DNA of 64,000 bases from positions 24,214,640 to 24,278,639 of the forward strand of contig NC_058342.1 in NCBI RefSeq assembly GCF_905475395.1, read 5' to 3'. Under the pieces are notes generated by a model. The model saw nothing but the letters and a program-made list of their open reading frames with translations, did not search any database and was not told where the DNA came from. The stretch comes from Chrysoperla carnea. Lineage: Eukaryota > Arthropoda > Insecta > Neuroptera > Chrysopidae. A program made the position numbers and the translations under genes. Below, in pieces: positions 46,707 through 59,396 of this stretch (its first letter is position 1; each line of letters begins with the position of its first letter).

Positions 46707-47685
46707 TGCTAATTAAAGACCAAAGTCAGAAACTAGGTACTTTGTAACTTACACCGCAAATCAATACGCAAAGTTGCGTTGTGATGCTAGCAACGCAATG
46801 AAAATTATAGTGAAATAATGAATGTCAAGGAAACACAATCAGGTGCTAATTAAGTGCTAAACGGCCAGAATCGTGAAATTGCCTAATTTATTAAAGAAAG
46901 CCTCGAATTTCGCAAAATAACGGATCTGAAAATCAGGCCTAGCTAAATCTAGTACGAATGTTTAATCAGGTACCAACTAAGCGTGTTAATTAAGTGCTAA
47001 TTGGGTTCTTGCAAGAAGTTGAGTTTCTCGACTATAAAGGAGTTGGTTGGGTTCTGAAATTTTTAGACATTGCATTAAAAAATGGGGCACTATTAATTAG
47101 TTAAAAGCATGACAAATATTTTCCTATAAAGAAAATTATACTCGTTTTTCCATAAAATACATTTTAAGTTATTGAAATGAATGACATTTGTATTAATTTC
47201 TTCGACAAGCGATTTTCTCTAAACCTTTACGCAACAGTATTTCAAAAACTATGGTATCGAAAAAAAAAACTTTTAATTTTTGTCTAATTTTCCCAAGTTC
47301 TAACAGAATTTACCCCAAAACCCTTTTTTTTTCTAACGTTCTTAAAATATAAATATCAAAATTCTTAAGTATGAGCTAGATAATTTTCTAGATGTTGTGA
47401 GATTATTACTTAACTTTGAGAAATTGTTCGTTTCAGAAACAAAGAAACCAAATGTCTTATTTGTTTGGAGTATATATAAAGTTTGTACTGAAAATGAAAC
47501 GCTATTTTGAATTTAAGTTGAATAGATAATATAAGAATTGACTGTTAATTATTATGTTTCTCTTCTGTTTAGGGAATAAATCGTGTCTTGAATAAAAATT
47601 AACCTAATCGAGTTAATATGAAGTTTTTGTCATTTATAAGTAATCTTGAAACAAAGTATCTCAGTAGATAAAAATTTAAAACGCT
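46707..47685. other. Unassigned stretch
   Basis: 46735-46870 has repeated 'gtgctaattaagtgcta'-like words. No gene or assigned family. Confidence 0.4.
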
Positions 47686-47996
47686 TAATAATAATAATAA
47701 TAATAATGGGGTTTAACCTCCGTTTCTCTGACATATACGCCTATAACAGAGGCCACCCAAATCATTATTTGTTAATCTTTAATTATTTAATTACAAACAT
47801 ATTTACAATTACATTTTGATGTGGGTGGAGTCGCTTAATTCGTTCTTATCCAAGCGACGAAAATGTGATCAATTCTGCACTCCCATTAATTATAAATTGT
47901 TCACACTGCCGCTACCTGGATTCGAACCCGTAACCTACGTCTAAATGGACAAACAGTCAAAGGCAAACGCCTTAGACCGCTCGGCCATTTAGGCTC
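47686..47996 (-). mobile_element. SINE2, tRNA-derived with (ATT)n tail
   Basis: On the minus strand it starts with a class II tRNA-like head. The A box is TGGCCGAGCGGTCTAAGG, typical of Leu/Ser tRNAs; a long variable region follows; the B box is GGTTCGAATCC. A ~200-bp unrelated body ('gtggcctctgttatag' near its end) leads to a tail of ATT repeats (47687-47707 on plus as TAA). Head, body and microsatellite tail in order identify a SINE. Only one copy in the window; the target-site duplication is unclear. Confidence 0.8.
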
Positions 47997-48589
47997 TTAT
48001 TATATTAATTAAAAGACTTAAAATTTGATATTTATTTCAGACGTTTTGTGAAGAGCTTCAAAACCGGAATCTCCAATTTAAAGAAAAATTTAGTACGGAA
48101 TTTTGATAATTTTGTAGTTACGATATATTATTATCAAATTTTCACTACTATTTACGTTAAACAGTAAAGACAGCAAGTAAAAATTTGCAGATAGCTTAGA
48201 ATAAAAATACGATAGATAGAAAAAAATACTTTCAAAAAATTCATTACTTTGTCAGGGGATCGCTGAAACACCTCAAAAATCAGGGGCTATCACCCCAAAA
48301 CGGAAAGGTGGCAGCCCTAAAGAAATCAATTTTTTGGGAAACTGAAGAAAACGTTACTGGAAGACACCGCCATTTTTAAAAACCTAGCTACCGTATTTCA
48401 TCACATAAACTAATTTAATATCTCTACCATTTTCAAGGATGTAAATAATGAGGTAAAAGCCGCAGTGGCGTAACTTCTATCGATTAAGATGTGTTAGATC
48501 TAGACTAAAACCTTTCCTATGTTGGACCACGCCTCTCATACATGATCTATGAAAACTGTTTGAAATTTCCTTAATTTACAAAAAAAAAT
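47997..48589. other. Unassigned stretch
   Basis: No gene or family recognised. Confidence 0.4.
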
Positions 48590-49365
48590 AAGTGAAAATA
48601 AACAATAGACTGAGTTAATTGTTGAAAAACCATGTATAAACAGTGCGGATTACGCTATTTTTGATATTCTTGATATTCGCTAGTTTTTTTCATCATGTAA
48701 GTAAAAAAAGTTAAACAAACAAACACATACATAATATATGAAGCGTATACAATAGCTACCAACCTATATATAAATACTATACTTGAGTGGTAAAACGTTT
48801 TATCGAAGCCAACTTTTTGAAATTTAAAGAGTGTTTTCGAGCCTATAGTACAATTTAATTGATTCGAATTTATATTTTTGCAAAAGTTATTTTAAATCAG
48901 AATTAAGAGATAGAAATACTTAAATTAAACTGCGTGCTTTAAAAATTTACTTTGTTGTATTAAATGTTGGCCTCGATAAAACAACAGTATAATGTTTCTA
49001 ATCTAATTTGCGCTCTCACGGGTAAACACTGATATTTACGAACAAATTTTTTCAAGGAACAGTAGTTTTTTTAAAAGAAACATTTTTTATATTTAAAATT
49101 TAAACTTTTGTTCAATCTCTAACAATTTACAAGATGGGTCCTACAGACTCAAGACCCAATTGACCTATGTTGATATCTCTTTTCGTTTTTGAGTTATTGT
49201 GTTGTCAAATAAACAGACGGACAACCCGAAATTGACTGTGTAGATAATTTTATGAACACCTATACCAGAATTTTGTTTATAGTATTAATATTTTTAAGAA
49301 TTAAAAACTTGGGACTAAACTTAGTATACCTTGATATATATCATATATACAGGGTATAAAAATCG
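48590..49365 (+). mobile_element. Rep1 split by ~340 bp
   Basis: The Rep1 start lies at 48590-48662 ('aataagtgaaaataaacaat', 'ccatgtataaacagtg'). The rest resumes at 49001 ('gcgctctcacgggtaaacac') and runs to the end hairpin at 49365. The 48663-49000 insert includes a Hel1-like patch ('attcgctagt', 'aaacaaacaaacacatac') but is otherwise unidentified. Confidence 0.65.
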
Positions 49366-49989
49366 CATTTTTGTTCTTCAAGAAACTCCTTTCTAGCTCC
49401 ACATAGACCTCCAGTTCCAGTCGAATACAGTGAATACTGGTAATAGTTACGCCACTGAAAACCCGTATTACAACAAAAAAAATACAAAGTCATAAAATTT
49501 AACCATATTATGTTGTTTTTTTCATATGGTCACGTGGTCTACTATACAATATTCGTTTCCTTATTACATAGCCCATAGTGGTGTCCATATCGTAAATATA
49601 TAAATTTTACGAGTGTCTCCAATACTACAATATACATAATTCAGTGGTTTTTCTATTTCTTATGTTGGCAACGAATAAAGACACGACAGGCAGCTATCTA
49701 TGTTCTTGGTAGTCAATAAAATTACAATTTTATTTCATCTCATTTACATTAATGATCATCTAATGCGGTTATATTTATCCGTAATGAGTTTAGAAGTGTT
49801 TAAATACATCATATCCATTATTACTATCGTCAGTTTAATGGGTATGGTTCGTTTTGGATGAGAATGCTATCACACCTATTTACAAAAAGCCATTTACAAA
49901 AATTAATTTGATTAATGTAATTCCGTGTTGCGACACGAAAACCATTCTTGTGGCAGTCTCAAAATAAATAAAACTGAATTTTTTTGTCT
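49366..49989. other. Unassigned stretch
   Basis: No gene or family recognised. Confidence 0.4.
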
Positions 49990-49997
49990 AGATTACC

Positions 49998-50956
49998 CAT
50001 GGAGGTTGCCAAGGGGGGAGGCAGGCAGTGGCGGCTCCCCTCTCTAGAGATTCACAAAAATGGAAATTCAAGTAAAATTCTACTTGACTATTTTGAAATT
50101 TTAGTTATAGGATGAATGAATTTAATATGAAATTAGCATCATTCAAGCTGTCTAAAAATTTTTAACTAACCATCTTTTTTTTTGAGAAAAAGGGACTAAA
50201 TTTTTGCCTTAATTTAGACTATCACGGGAAAACAAAGTTATTTACGTAAAAAAGTTTCAAACAAAAGTTTTTTACTTATTTATATGAAACAATTTTACAT
50301 TTAAACTTTTGTTCTTCTTCTTGCAGTTTACAAGACCCAATGGACCCATGTTGTCAATTTACGAACTCAAACTCATTTTTTGGTTCTGGAACACGATAAA
50401 AAAAATTCAGCTCGATATTTCTTTTCGCTTTTGAGTTATCGTGTAAAAGGGCAGATAAACGGAAATGGACTAATTAGACTAATTTTATGAAAAACTCAAT
50501 TAAAATTTTGTTTGTGTCATCAATATTTCTAAACGTAACAAACTTGGGATTAAACTTAATATACTCTTATATATTTCACACATAGGGTAGAAAAACTAAA
50601 TAAAATCTTTTTTGGCAACAAGTTTTTAGAAAAAGGGCGCCTATACGATGAATGCGGGGTAAACGGAATAGTAGAAAAAAAAATTTTTAGGTAAAGTCGC
50701 CACACAAAAACACAAAAAAGGCCCACGGTTCTCACAAGTATAAATCCGGATTCCAGTGTCTGTGACCACCCAAAACTTCGCTCTAGTTCCACGCCTCTTT
50801 TCAGGTAAATTAATGGTAAAATAGATGTAATTTTAAAATTAAAATAAATATTTTCGTTTTATCTCCTATATTTTTACTTGTACCTTCAATTTATACTTTT
50901 CCCATTCTTCATAAAGCAACTTGCCCCCCTTTTGTCATCGGGTAGTGACGCTTTTG
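49998..50956 (-). mobile_element. hAT1, complete with 8-bp flanks
   Basis: 959 bp in minus orientation, from CATGGAGGTTGCCA on the left to the complement of CAAAAGCGTCACTACC on the right. Flanks 'agattacc' (49990-49997) and 'agattatc' (50957-50964) match in 7 of 8 bases, the duplication length of hAT elements. The interior has a Rep1-like core (50235-50590). The frame 50556-50792 overlaps the core and is not a gene. Confidence 0.8.
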
Positions 50957-50964
50957 AGATTATC

Positions 50965-52205
50965 AATTTCTTTTATGAATTTATCATCAACTTTCGCTTA
51001 AAACTAAACATTTATGAGAAAACTGCGTGGTGCGAATAAGGTCCACGCAATTAGCACCGTAGCAAAACTACTCTCCCTTACAAATTTTAAGAGAAGGAAA
51101 AGAGACAAAAATGAAGTTTTTTTTTAAACTATTTATAAGGTTTGATACAATTTATAAAATAAAAAACTATTTTATCTTTTGTGTCATTCATAATATTTTT
51201 GTTAGATACTCAGATCTGTCTTTGATTTCCCACGCCGTATATTACGTCATTAAGGTCAAAATATTCATTGACCTCTTCATACAAACATACTTAAAACAAT
51301 GCATGTAAGAAGTCAGTGTACAATATTATATCATGGAACAGGACTGTATTCAGGTAATTTTACTATTTTTATTCCATATTCAATTCGATTGTTTATTGAG
51401 AAAAACGTTAGATTTTCTCACTGTACCGTTTAAGGTCGTCACGTGTCCAATCAAATTGCCAGGTAATTTATTAAATTTAAAAGTTATGAATAAAATTAAT
51501 GAACACTGACAATGAAAATATTCGTATCACGGTAATGTAATAAAATGCTTTAAAAATATCGTAAAAGATGAAATTTATACGTCAATTTGATTAGTTGGAT
51601 GATTGAGACCGCCATGATTATAATAACCTTTGGATAAAGTCGGATCGCTGCCCCTATCAATCCTGCCATGCCGCTATGGGTGATACTGGTGACAGCATAA
51701 CCTACCTTTTACGAATTTAGTTTTTATTGATAAAAAAGTAATATTTCAAAAGATTATCCTTGGCAATTTCTTTGTAAAATTTAATTCATTCATGAAAAAA
51801 ATAATTATGTCGATCACTTTGAAAGTCTCTCGAGAAGAATTTGACATTTCAGCGATTAAAACATTTTTTTGTATCATTAGTTGAAAAAAAACAATTCAAA
51901 ACCTTATCTATCCTGAACTATTCGTATTTCCTTAGGGAAGTTTCATCTTAAAATTCAATAATTTCAATCCGAAAAAAAAAATTATTCTTGATTATTTCGT
52001 TTTTTCCAAACTTATTCCTATAATAAGATATCGAATAAATATTTGATTAGAAAAAAATTGTATCGAATAGTAATTTCGGGGATATATTTAAATAAAATGT
52101 GTAAATACCATTTATTTGAGATAAGGGATGACGTTCGTAGTGTGAGCGTGTAAGTAGAACGGGTAGATCGTGTAGGTGTAGGGTGTGCATAAAAACACAT
52201 ATACA
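50965..52205. other. Unassigned stretch
   Basis: No gene or family recognised. Frames at 51111-51308 and 52018-52206 lack motifs. Confidence 0.4.
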
Positions 52206-52851
52206 ACGTGTTCTGTTATTGACTGCAGAAACTTAGCTTCCGAAAATAAGGTCATCAAGAGCTACAAAAAAACTTTTTTACAAATTTGGATCTGAGACCT
52301 AATTTGGCAGATTGTATGGCAAAAATTGATACATTTGTTCATTCACTGACTATCATTCGATAACCAGTAGCCAATGATAATCAGTAGATATTTGTAAATT
52401 TCATTTAATAATATTCAATTAAGGAAGGGATTTTTAAAAAGTATAAAATGATTTAATTGGATTATATTATTTTGAAAAAACATTATATTATTGTACGTAA
52501 ACAAACAAACCATGCGACAATGGATGTGGTTTATTTGTCCAATGATAAAATGTTTTCTAATTACTATTATTTTCTCACAAGTATAAAAAGTGGGACAGTT
52601 TGACCAAATTCAAGTAAATAATTTTATACTTTTTTAAAACCCCCTCCATTATTAAGTGAAACTTACTAATATGTACTGGTTATCGAATGATAGTCAGTGA
52701 ATGAACAAATGTATCAATTTTTGTCATACCCGTATCTCCCAAATTATTTCTCAGATCCAAATTTGAAAAAGAGTTTTTTTGTTGCTCTTGATGAGCTTAT
52801 TTTCGGAAGCTAGGTTTCTACAGTCAATAACAGAACACCCTGTATATAGAG
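52206..52851. mobile_element. FB3 foldback element
   Basis: About 645 bp with inverted arms of ~165 bp. The left arm is 'gtgttctgttattgactgca', 'cttccgaaaataaggtcatc' and 'gaacaaatg' complement to 'actatcattcgataaccagt'. The right arm mirrors these at 52672-52851, ending 'cagaacaccctgta'. Pairing is ~85-90% by eye. The loop (52371-52671) is non-coding. Termini resemble ACAGGGTGTTC-type ends; superfamily unknown. Confidence 0.8.
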
Positions 52852-53194
52852 CAAGTGTATTTACAACAATAATAATAGTTGTGGACCCCAATACCAATAT
52901 TATGTTTTTTTATTTTGATCAAGATGTCATCTTTAGTGCACTAGCAGCTGACCTATACACAAATATCGTTTACATAATGGGATCATTTTAGGTGGCCAGT
53001 GGTCAACGAAGGGTAGATTTTTATTTAAGTATAACAATCGCATAAAACTTCAATTCAGTTGCGTTCAAATGTGCTCATTTCTTATTTTCTTTTATTTTTA
53101 TTACTGTATATCGATAAAATATGTAACAAGATGCTTTGTGATTCTGTCATAAAAATTTTTTTACGCATGCGTTGTTATTACATTATTATTATGC

Positions 53195-53285
53195 CAAGGC
53201 AAGTTTAAACTTGTGGTTGAAATTATTTGTATCTTATTTTAACTATGATGGTGAATTTTATTTTAATTTTATTGTTATGTTTTGA
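53195..53285. repeat. TTAA1 internal fragment
   Basis: 'gttgaaattatttgtatctt' and 'actatgatggtgaatttt' align with 55250-55310 inside the TTAA1 copy at 54908. Confidence 0.45.
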
Positions 53286-53602
53286 ATGCGGTCCTGTATT
53301 TATCTCAACATGAATCGGGCGAAGGGAGTGTGTTATAGATGATATCAGATAAATTCACGAATATTACAAAAATATAATTGTCCAATTCATTATTTTTGTC
53401 GACATCCGGACAAAAAGATAACAATAAGAACTTAAAAAAAAAGTTGAATGAAAACTTTCGCATTCAAAATTCACACGATACTAAAAAACTATCCGCAAAA
53501 ATATGAACAGACGAGCATATATTTCGTAATTCGTAAAGAAAAAAATTTGAACTTGATTTCCTTGCATATTCTCGCTCGAAAACATCTTTTAATAAAGATG
53601 GG

Positions 53603-53894
53603 TTTAGGTTAGGTTAGGTTATATTGGCTGTCCACAAAGGATACTCTTAGGCTTTAGAGCCCATTGTTATACCATAAATATGTCTTACCACCTTTCCGCT
53701 GACGAATTCATTTATCAGCTCCTCAGTTTCAGAGGTTGAGTGCACCTCTTCATGTATATACCATGCACTATACCAGCCCATCACAACTATTAATTAAATT
53801 AATTTTGTTGCGACGGCGGGAATCGAACCCTCTACCCTAAGCATACCGCGGACGGAATTGGTTACGCCTTAACCAACTGAGCTAATAGGACGAC
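53603..53894 (-). mobile_element. SINE1, full length
   Basis: The tRNA-like head (A box complement at 53870-53883, B box complement 'ggaatcgaacc') and body match the other copies. The tail on the plus strand is 'ttaggttaggttaggtta', three TTAGG units. No clear target-site duplication. Confidence 0.85.
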
Positions 53895-54903
53895 GATCAA
53901 GGGCTAACTTAAAAATTTGACAGCTGGCATTCATCCATTTTTTGTACCAATAGGGTAATCTTTCGTTTAAAAAGTTTTATGTGATTTTATTGTAAGGCTC
54001 ATCGTTTCCGAACTATCAAAAATTTAAAAACTTGGAAAAACTCTTAAGAAATCCATTAAAAAAGGATACAAATGGACATAAGTGGCCATATCTGGGGGCT
54101 ATGACCTTCAAATGACCTTAAGTGAGCGAATATACTCTAGCTACAACTTTTGTCTGAAATCTTTTTTGTACTGACCCCTCTGTTCAAAGCTTGACTCAAG
54201 AAGACCGAAATTTTTTATGTTCAATTCAAATTTCGTGCTTAAAATTGGCCATATCTTTTTTCCCTCAACTCGGGGAGCCAAATGACCTTCAAATTCGTGA
54301 CCATCGTACAATCTTATCTCTGGAAAAGTACTTTCAGCCATTCGCAAAAAAAACAAATTAACAAAATATTCCAGGTGACCGAGCTAACTATGCCATTTAT
54401 AACAATAATCGTGTTTGGTACAATACATTGTTTAGAAATATCAACATATAAATACAATTTGACGCTAAACTATTGAAATGTGTATTTTATTTGCAAAAAT
54501 ATAGGGTACTTTTTTTCTTATAAATGTAAAGGTTCTATGTTCAATACACAAAAAAGATCTCTTATCACTTGAAATGTGTATTGTAACCGATGGACAATAG
54601 TAGTTAAACTTAAGTAAGTTACCAATCCTTATTGGCCCTATCAAATATATTTTATTGTTTTTCATTGTTATAGTCAAACGTGTATTATTTTTTTTTGTAT
54701 TCATTCTCCAACAAAAAACAATAATCATAATTTTATACCAAAATTGTTTTTATAATATTTTCATGAAAATTTATTTCAATTGTTTTATATCTGTTATTAC
54801 AATGAGTACTTATATTTCCGAACTAAATCGGATTTACATATTTTCAAATTTGCTAGGACCTTTAATCAAAATCTTGATATTTATTATTGGTAAAACTGTT
54901 GAA
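53895..54903. other. Unassigned stretch
   Basis: Two related segments ~165 bp apart share 'ggccatatct' and 'aaatgacctt' (54085 and 54245), perhaps an old tandem repeat. Frames at 54141-54936 overlap one another on both strands without motifs. Confidence 0.4.
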
Positions 54904-54907
54904 TTAA

Positions 54908-55543
54908 GGATGTATGAGCATGACAACAATGTTTGATTTAAAGGCTCAAAATTTGTTTGTAGGTAGTCTTTTACTCAAAGAATATGTGGTTAAAATTTCA
55001 GCTTAGGTATCCGTGCAAATTTTTAAGAAAAAAGTCATTAAAAATCGATATAAAATACATTGGCTCTTATGAAAGAATCTCAAAAAACGACATATTTTGA
55101 AAGTTTTTGATAATTTTCATTTGGAATGAATGAAAACAAATTTAAAAAAAACTTTTTAATAGAAAGTAAACATATTAGCAATGAATTAGAAAAGAAAAAA
55201 ACTAAGTGTCACCGTCCATATAAGGGATGTAAGAGCAGGGTAGATTAAGGGTTGAAATTATTTTTATCTTATTTTCAACTTTGATGATTAATTTTGTTAT
55301 AACTTCATGAATGTAGACGAAAAATAAGAATAAAAGTTTTCGATATGTGTCTTGGTTTTCGAAATATCGAAAGCTAAATAATTAAACAAAATTTTCAATT
55401 TTCGATATTTTGAAAATTAAGCCAGATATCGAAAAATTTTATTCTTACTTTTCGCCTTATATCGTCAAGTAATTATAATTTATCATCAAAATTGAAAATA
55501 TCTATTTTTAAATTTGTGCCCCCACTACCATGCTCATACATCC
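54908..55543. mobile_element. TTAA1, uninterrupted copy
   Basis: 636 bp bounded by TTAA (54904-54907, 55544-55547). Inverted ends are GGATGTATGAGCATG and, from the right, GGATGTATGAGCATGGTAG. The interior includes 'ttttcgaaatatcgaaagct', 'gccagatatcgaaaaatttt' and 'tttcaactttgatgattaat'. No Rep1 inside, so this is the 'empty' form of the elements at 7398 and 33470. Non-coding. Confidence 0.8.
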
Positions 55544-55583
55544 TTAATTGGTAAAAAAGAAATAGGAACGGTATAGTTTATTC

Positions 55584-56675
55584 CAAGGGCGTCGTCAGCC
55601 GATGGCAAATATGGGGGCAAGTTGATTTATGGAGAACAGGAAATATGAATTCTAGGTATGTTCAAGTAAAAATGTAGGAGAAAATACACAAAATTTATTT
55701 TTTATTTTAAAATTCGATTTATTTAACCAGAAATTTGTCTAAAAACAGGCGTGGATTTAGAGTTAAATTTCGGGGTTTCACTGACACTAGAGTCCGGATT
55801 TATACTGGTAGAAATTGTATATCAAAGTATATTAAATTTAGTCCCAAGTTTGTAACAATTATTATTCCAAGGGCGTCGTCAGCCGATGGAAAATATGGGG
55901 CAAGTTGATTTATGGAGAATAGGAAAAGTATGGATTCTAGGTATGTTCAAGTAAAAATATAGGAGAAAATACACAAAATTTATTTTTTATTTTAAAATTA
56001 GATTTATTTAACCAGAAATTTCTCTAAAAACAGGCGTGGATTTAGAGTTAAATTTCGGGGTTTCACTGACACTAGAGTCCGGATTTATACTGGTAGAAAT
56101 TGTATATCAAAGTATATTAAATTTAGTCCCAAGTTTGTAACGCTTAGATATATTGATGCTAAAAACAAAATTTTGTTAAAGGTATTCGTAAAATTAACCT
56201 AATTAGTCCATTTCCGTGTGCCTGTCCAGAAACACATTAAATCAAAAACAAAAAGAGATATTGAGCTGAAATTTGTTTATATCGTGCTCAAGACATAAAA
56301 AGTGAATTTCATTTCAAAAGTCCATTTGGTCTTGGATTCGTAGGACCCATCTTGTAACATAAAAGGTATACAAAAGTGTAAGTGTAAAAGAAGACTTTTG
56401 TTTGAAACAGTTTTGCGTAAATAACTTTATTTCTCCCCTAAGGGTTTAAATAAGGGCAAAAATTTAGTTTCCTTTTTCTGGAAAACTATAAAAGATGGTG
56501 GGTTGGACATTTGTAGGAAGCTTCATTGATTCTAATTTTATAATAAACCCATTTAACGGAGTCAACCTTTGGGGGAAAATTTTTTGTTTATAAATTCGTG
56601 GGTTCTTTGAACCAATTTTGTGAATCTCAAGAGGGGGCAGCTTCCCCTATCTGCCCCCCTCTGGCAACCCCCATG
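55584..56675 (+). mobile_element. hAT1 with internal 284-bp duplication
   Basis: 1092 bp; ends CAAGGGCGTCGTCAG and, reversed from the right, CATGGGGGTTGCCAG. Flanks 'gtttattc' (55576-55583) and 'atttattc' (56676-56683) match in 7 of 8. The first ~284 bp is repeated in tandem: a second CAAGGGCGTCGTCAG starts at 55868. The Rep1-like core lies at 56120-56430 and the arm sequence at 56430-56560. No transposase. The duplication includes the terminus itself. Confidence 0.82.
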
Positions 56676-56683
56676 ATTTATTC

Positions 56684-57560
56684 TAGACCAAGAACAAGTT
56701 GTATGAAACCAAGAATTCAGAGTATCTTGTGTTCTTGGTTTAAAGTATTAATAAAATATCGTAATCAGATTAAATACAATAAATTTAAGTATTGCCAACC
56801 TTATCAAAACAAAAAAAAAACCAGAAGGATAATAATAAATTAATTAAAATAAATAAATTGATTTTAAATATTTGCACTACTGTATATATGTCAGATGTTT
56901 GAAACATTTTAATTAACCCAAGACATATATTCATTTAATTAAGCGCAAAAAAAAATCGCAAAATTAAATTAATTGCTAAAATTGTAATTAAAAATGAATG
57001 TATATATGTGAACCATTGAGTTACCATACTAAAGGAATAAAAACAAACCACTATATCCATAAATCTATTTGCATATAAATAATTCACAACCAGTGGCTCT
57101 AAATATGTTCGACTGATTTATGATATGTATATTGATTTAGTTACTGTATGCAAGATCATGGTTGCTTTGGGATTCAAGATTGGGGTTTATACAGTGTGGT
57201 CTACACAAAACATGCACTTTTAGTAAATCGAAACATATTTTTATATTATTTTATAAATGTGTTATGATAGAACAGTTATTAAAATTAATTTTCTAAAAGT
57301 TATGATAAATCTTTCTATTTATTATTCTTAACCGAGAAATTCAAAATAATTTAATGATTATTATATGCGTTTAATTACTGTGGGAGCGATGGGAATATAT
57401 TGATAAATATATGAAAAAACATCGTCGTATTAAATTGAAGAAAAGTTTTTTTTCTACAACGCCTTTGCCAATCTTTGCCTTGCTGTCATTTGACTGTCAA
57501 TCTAATGAAATTCCTTGAATGAGGTGAGGCCCTATTCAACTAACAAATAAACCATAATTT
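56684..57560. other. Unassigned AT-rich stretch
   Basis: No gene or family recognised. Confidence 0.45.
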
Positions 57561-58053
57561 AACACGTGAAAACAAACAATTGACTAAGTTAATTGTTGAA
57601 ATACCATGTTTAAACAATGTTGATTACGTAATCGTCACATACATACAAATCACACTCACATGACTGATATTCCCATATAATACATACTACACAATATTCG
57701 AACCTAATTTGCGCTCTCACGGGTAAACGTTTTCGAAAAAAGGTTTCAAACCTTTTCAAAGGTTTTTAATTTTTTATAAGAAACATTTCTTACATTTAAA
57801 ATTTCTATCTCTAACGGTTTGCAAGATCCAATTGACCTATGTTGCTCATTTACGAACTCTATCTCACTTTTTACGATCTGAGCAACCTGAAAAAAATATC
57901 ATCTTGAGATTATTTTCGTTTTTGAGTTATCGTGATGACAGACGGACAAACAAACAGATAGATGGAGCATCGGAAATGGACTGATAGCATCAATATTTGT
58001 AATCGTTACAAACTTGGGGCTAAACTTAGTATACCTTGATATATTTACATAAA
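57561..58053 (+). mobile_element. Rep1, near full length
   Basis: Start ACACGTGAAAACAAAC; 'gcgctctcacgggtaaacg'; 'gttatcgtgatgacagac' with 'ggacaaacaaacagatag'; end 'gtataccttgatatattt'. A deletion before 'gatagcatcaatatttgt' removed the 'gaacacctat' section. Confidence 0.75.
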
Positions 58054-59396
58054 AATCGAAGGGGGGTTGAGGGAACCATTACAGAAGTGATAACTTAACT
58101 CCTTTAATATTGAAACAAAATGTAGGTAAATTATACACATTTATATTAATGATTGATTATGTAGCATGGGAATAAATTGCCATCTGTGAATAGTAAGTCG
58201 AACCATTGTAAAATTTTAGTACTTGCTCGAGCGTTTAAAAGCGTTTGTAAATGGATTATATAACTATTGTTAAATTTTATATCACGGGCTTCACTTATGA
58301 ATGGGAAATGGAATTAATGTCAATAGTTCCGTAAAATTCCAGTATCACGACGTCACGTACTTTTTACTGATCCACTCTCTGTATTTCGTTTTTGATTGCG
58401 TAGAGAAGTTTTACTTCAAAAATTTAATTTCAATTACAATTTTAATATAATTTTGTCGATTTCTAATCGGAATTCATTATCAACGTTGGAAAACACAAGA
58501 TTCTTACAATCTTATGTCCTAGAACAGTGAATATATACACGTTGATGTGTATGTTTTGAGAACCATCCGGTATATTTAATCATTGTAACAGCTTCACATT
58601 GCTGATACAACTCTGATATCACTTTAATGTTTTTTATTTACAAGAAAAAAAAGATTTATTGAACACTTTTTAACATCAAAATATTGTAGTACCTGTTACT
58701 CTTTATTAGCTACACAAATGGTCATAAAAAAGTCACTTTTCTTTGTGTCTCAAGCTTTTATATTTATAGTGAAGCTTTTACATCTTACGCAGACATTTAA
58801 AGTGACCTAGGTTTTCAAGCTCAATGAAAAAGTTCACTCTACTCCAAAACTGGTTATCCATAGATGAACACTTTAAATTAGAAAGTTGTTATTGGTTAAA
58901 AACAGTAACATTTTTTGTTCGAAACATTTTTCCGTAAAGTTTAAGCAAAAACGGACTGAAAAGTTTTTTCAAACGCACAAAAAGCTACATTTTTGCTATC
59001 AATTACTGTCTAAACTATTTGGTTTATAAAAAGATGTTTCAAAATAAAAAAAATATTAGTGTGTTTATAAAGAATAACTTTCTAACTGAAAGCGTTCATC
59101 GAATTTTTGTCAGTTATGAATCAGAGTGAGATTTTAATTGAACTTGAAAACGAAGATCGAATTCGATGCCGGTATAAGATGTCTGCCTTTAAAACTAATA
59201 TTTTTCGCTTGAAGCATTTTCCTCGATCAAACTTATTAATCGAGTTACAAGCATATTTCAACTTGTAAAACTAGCCTGTATATTGTCTGAGTGTAAAGGG
59301 CGGCAAATACTGCTTGGGAACGGTGAACTTTACAAAGAAATCATTCTAATTTTCTACTTTCTAAAATAGTTTTCCTCCGCTTAAAATCCCTATATA
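58054..59396. other. Unassigned stretch
   Basis: No gene or family recognised. Confidence 0.45.
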
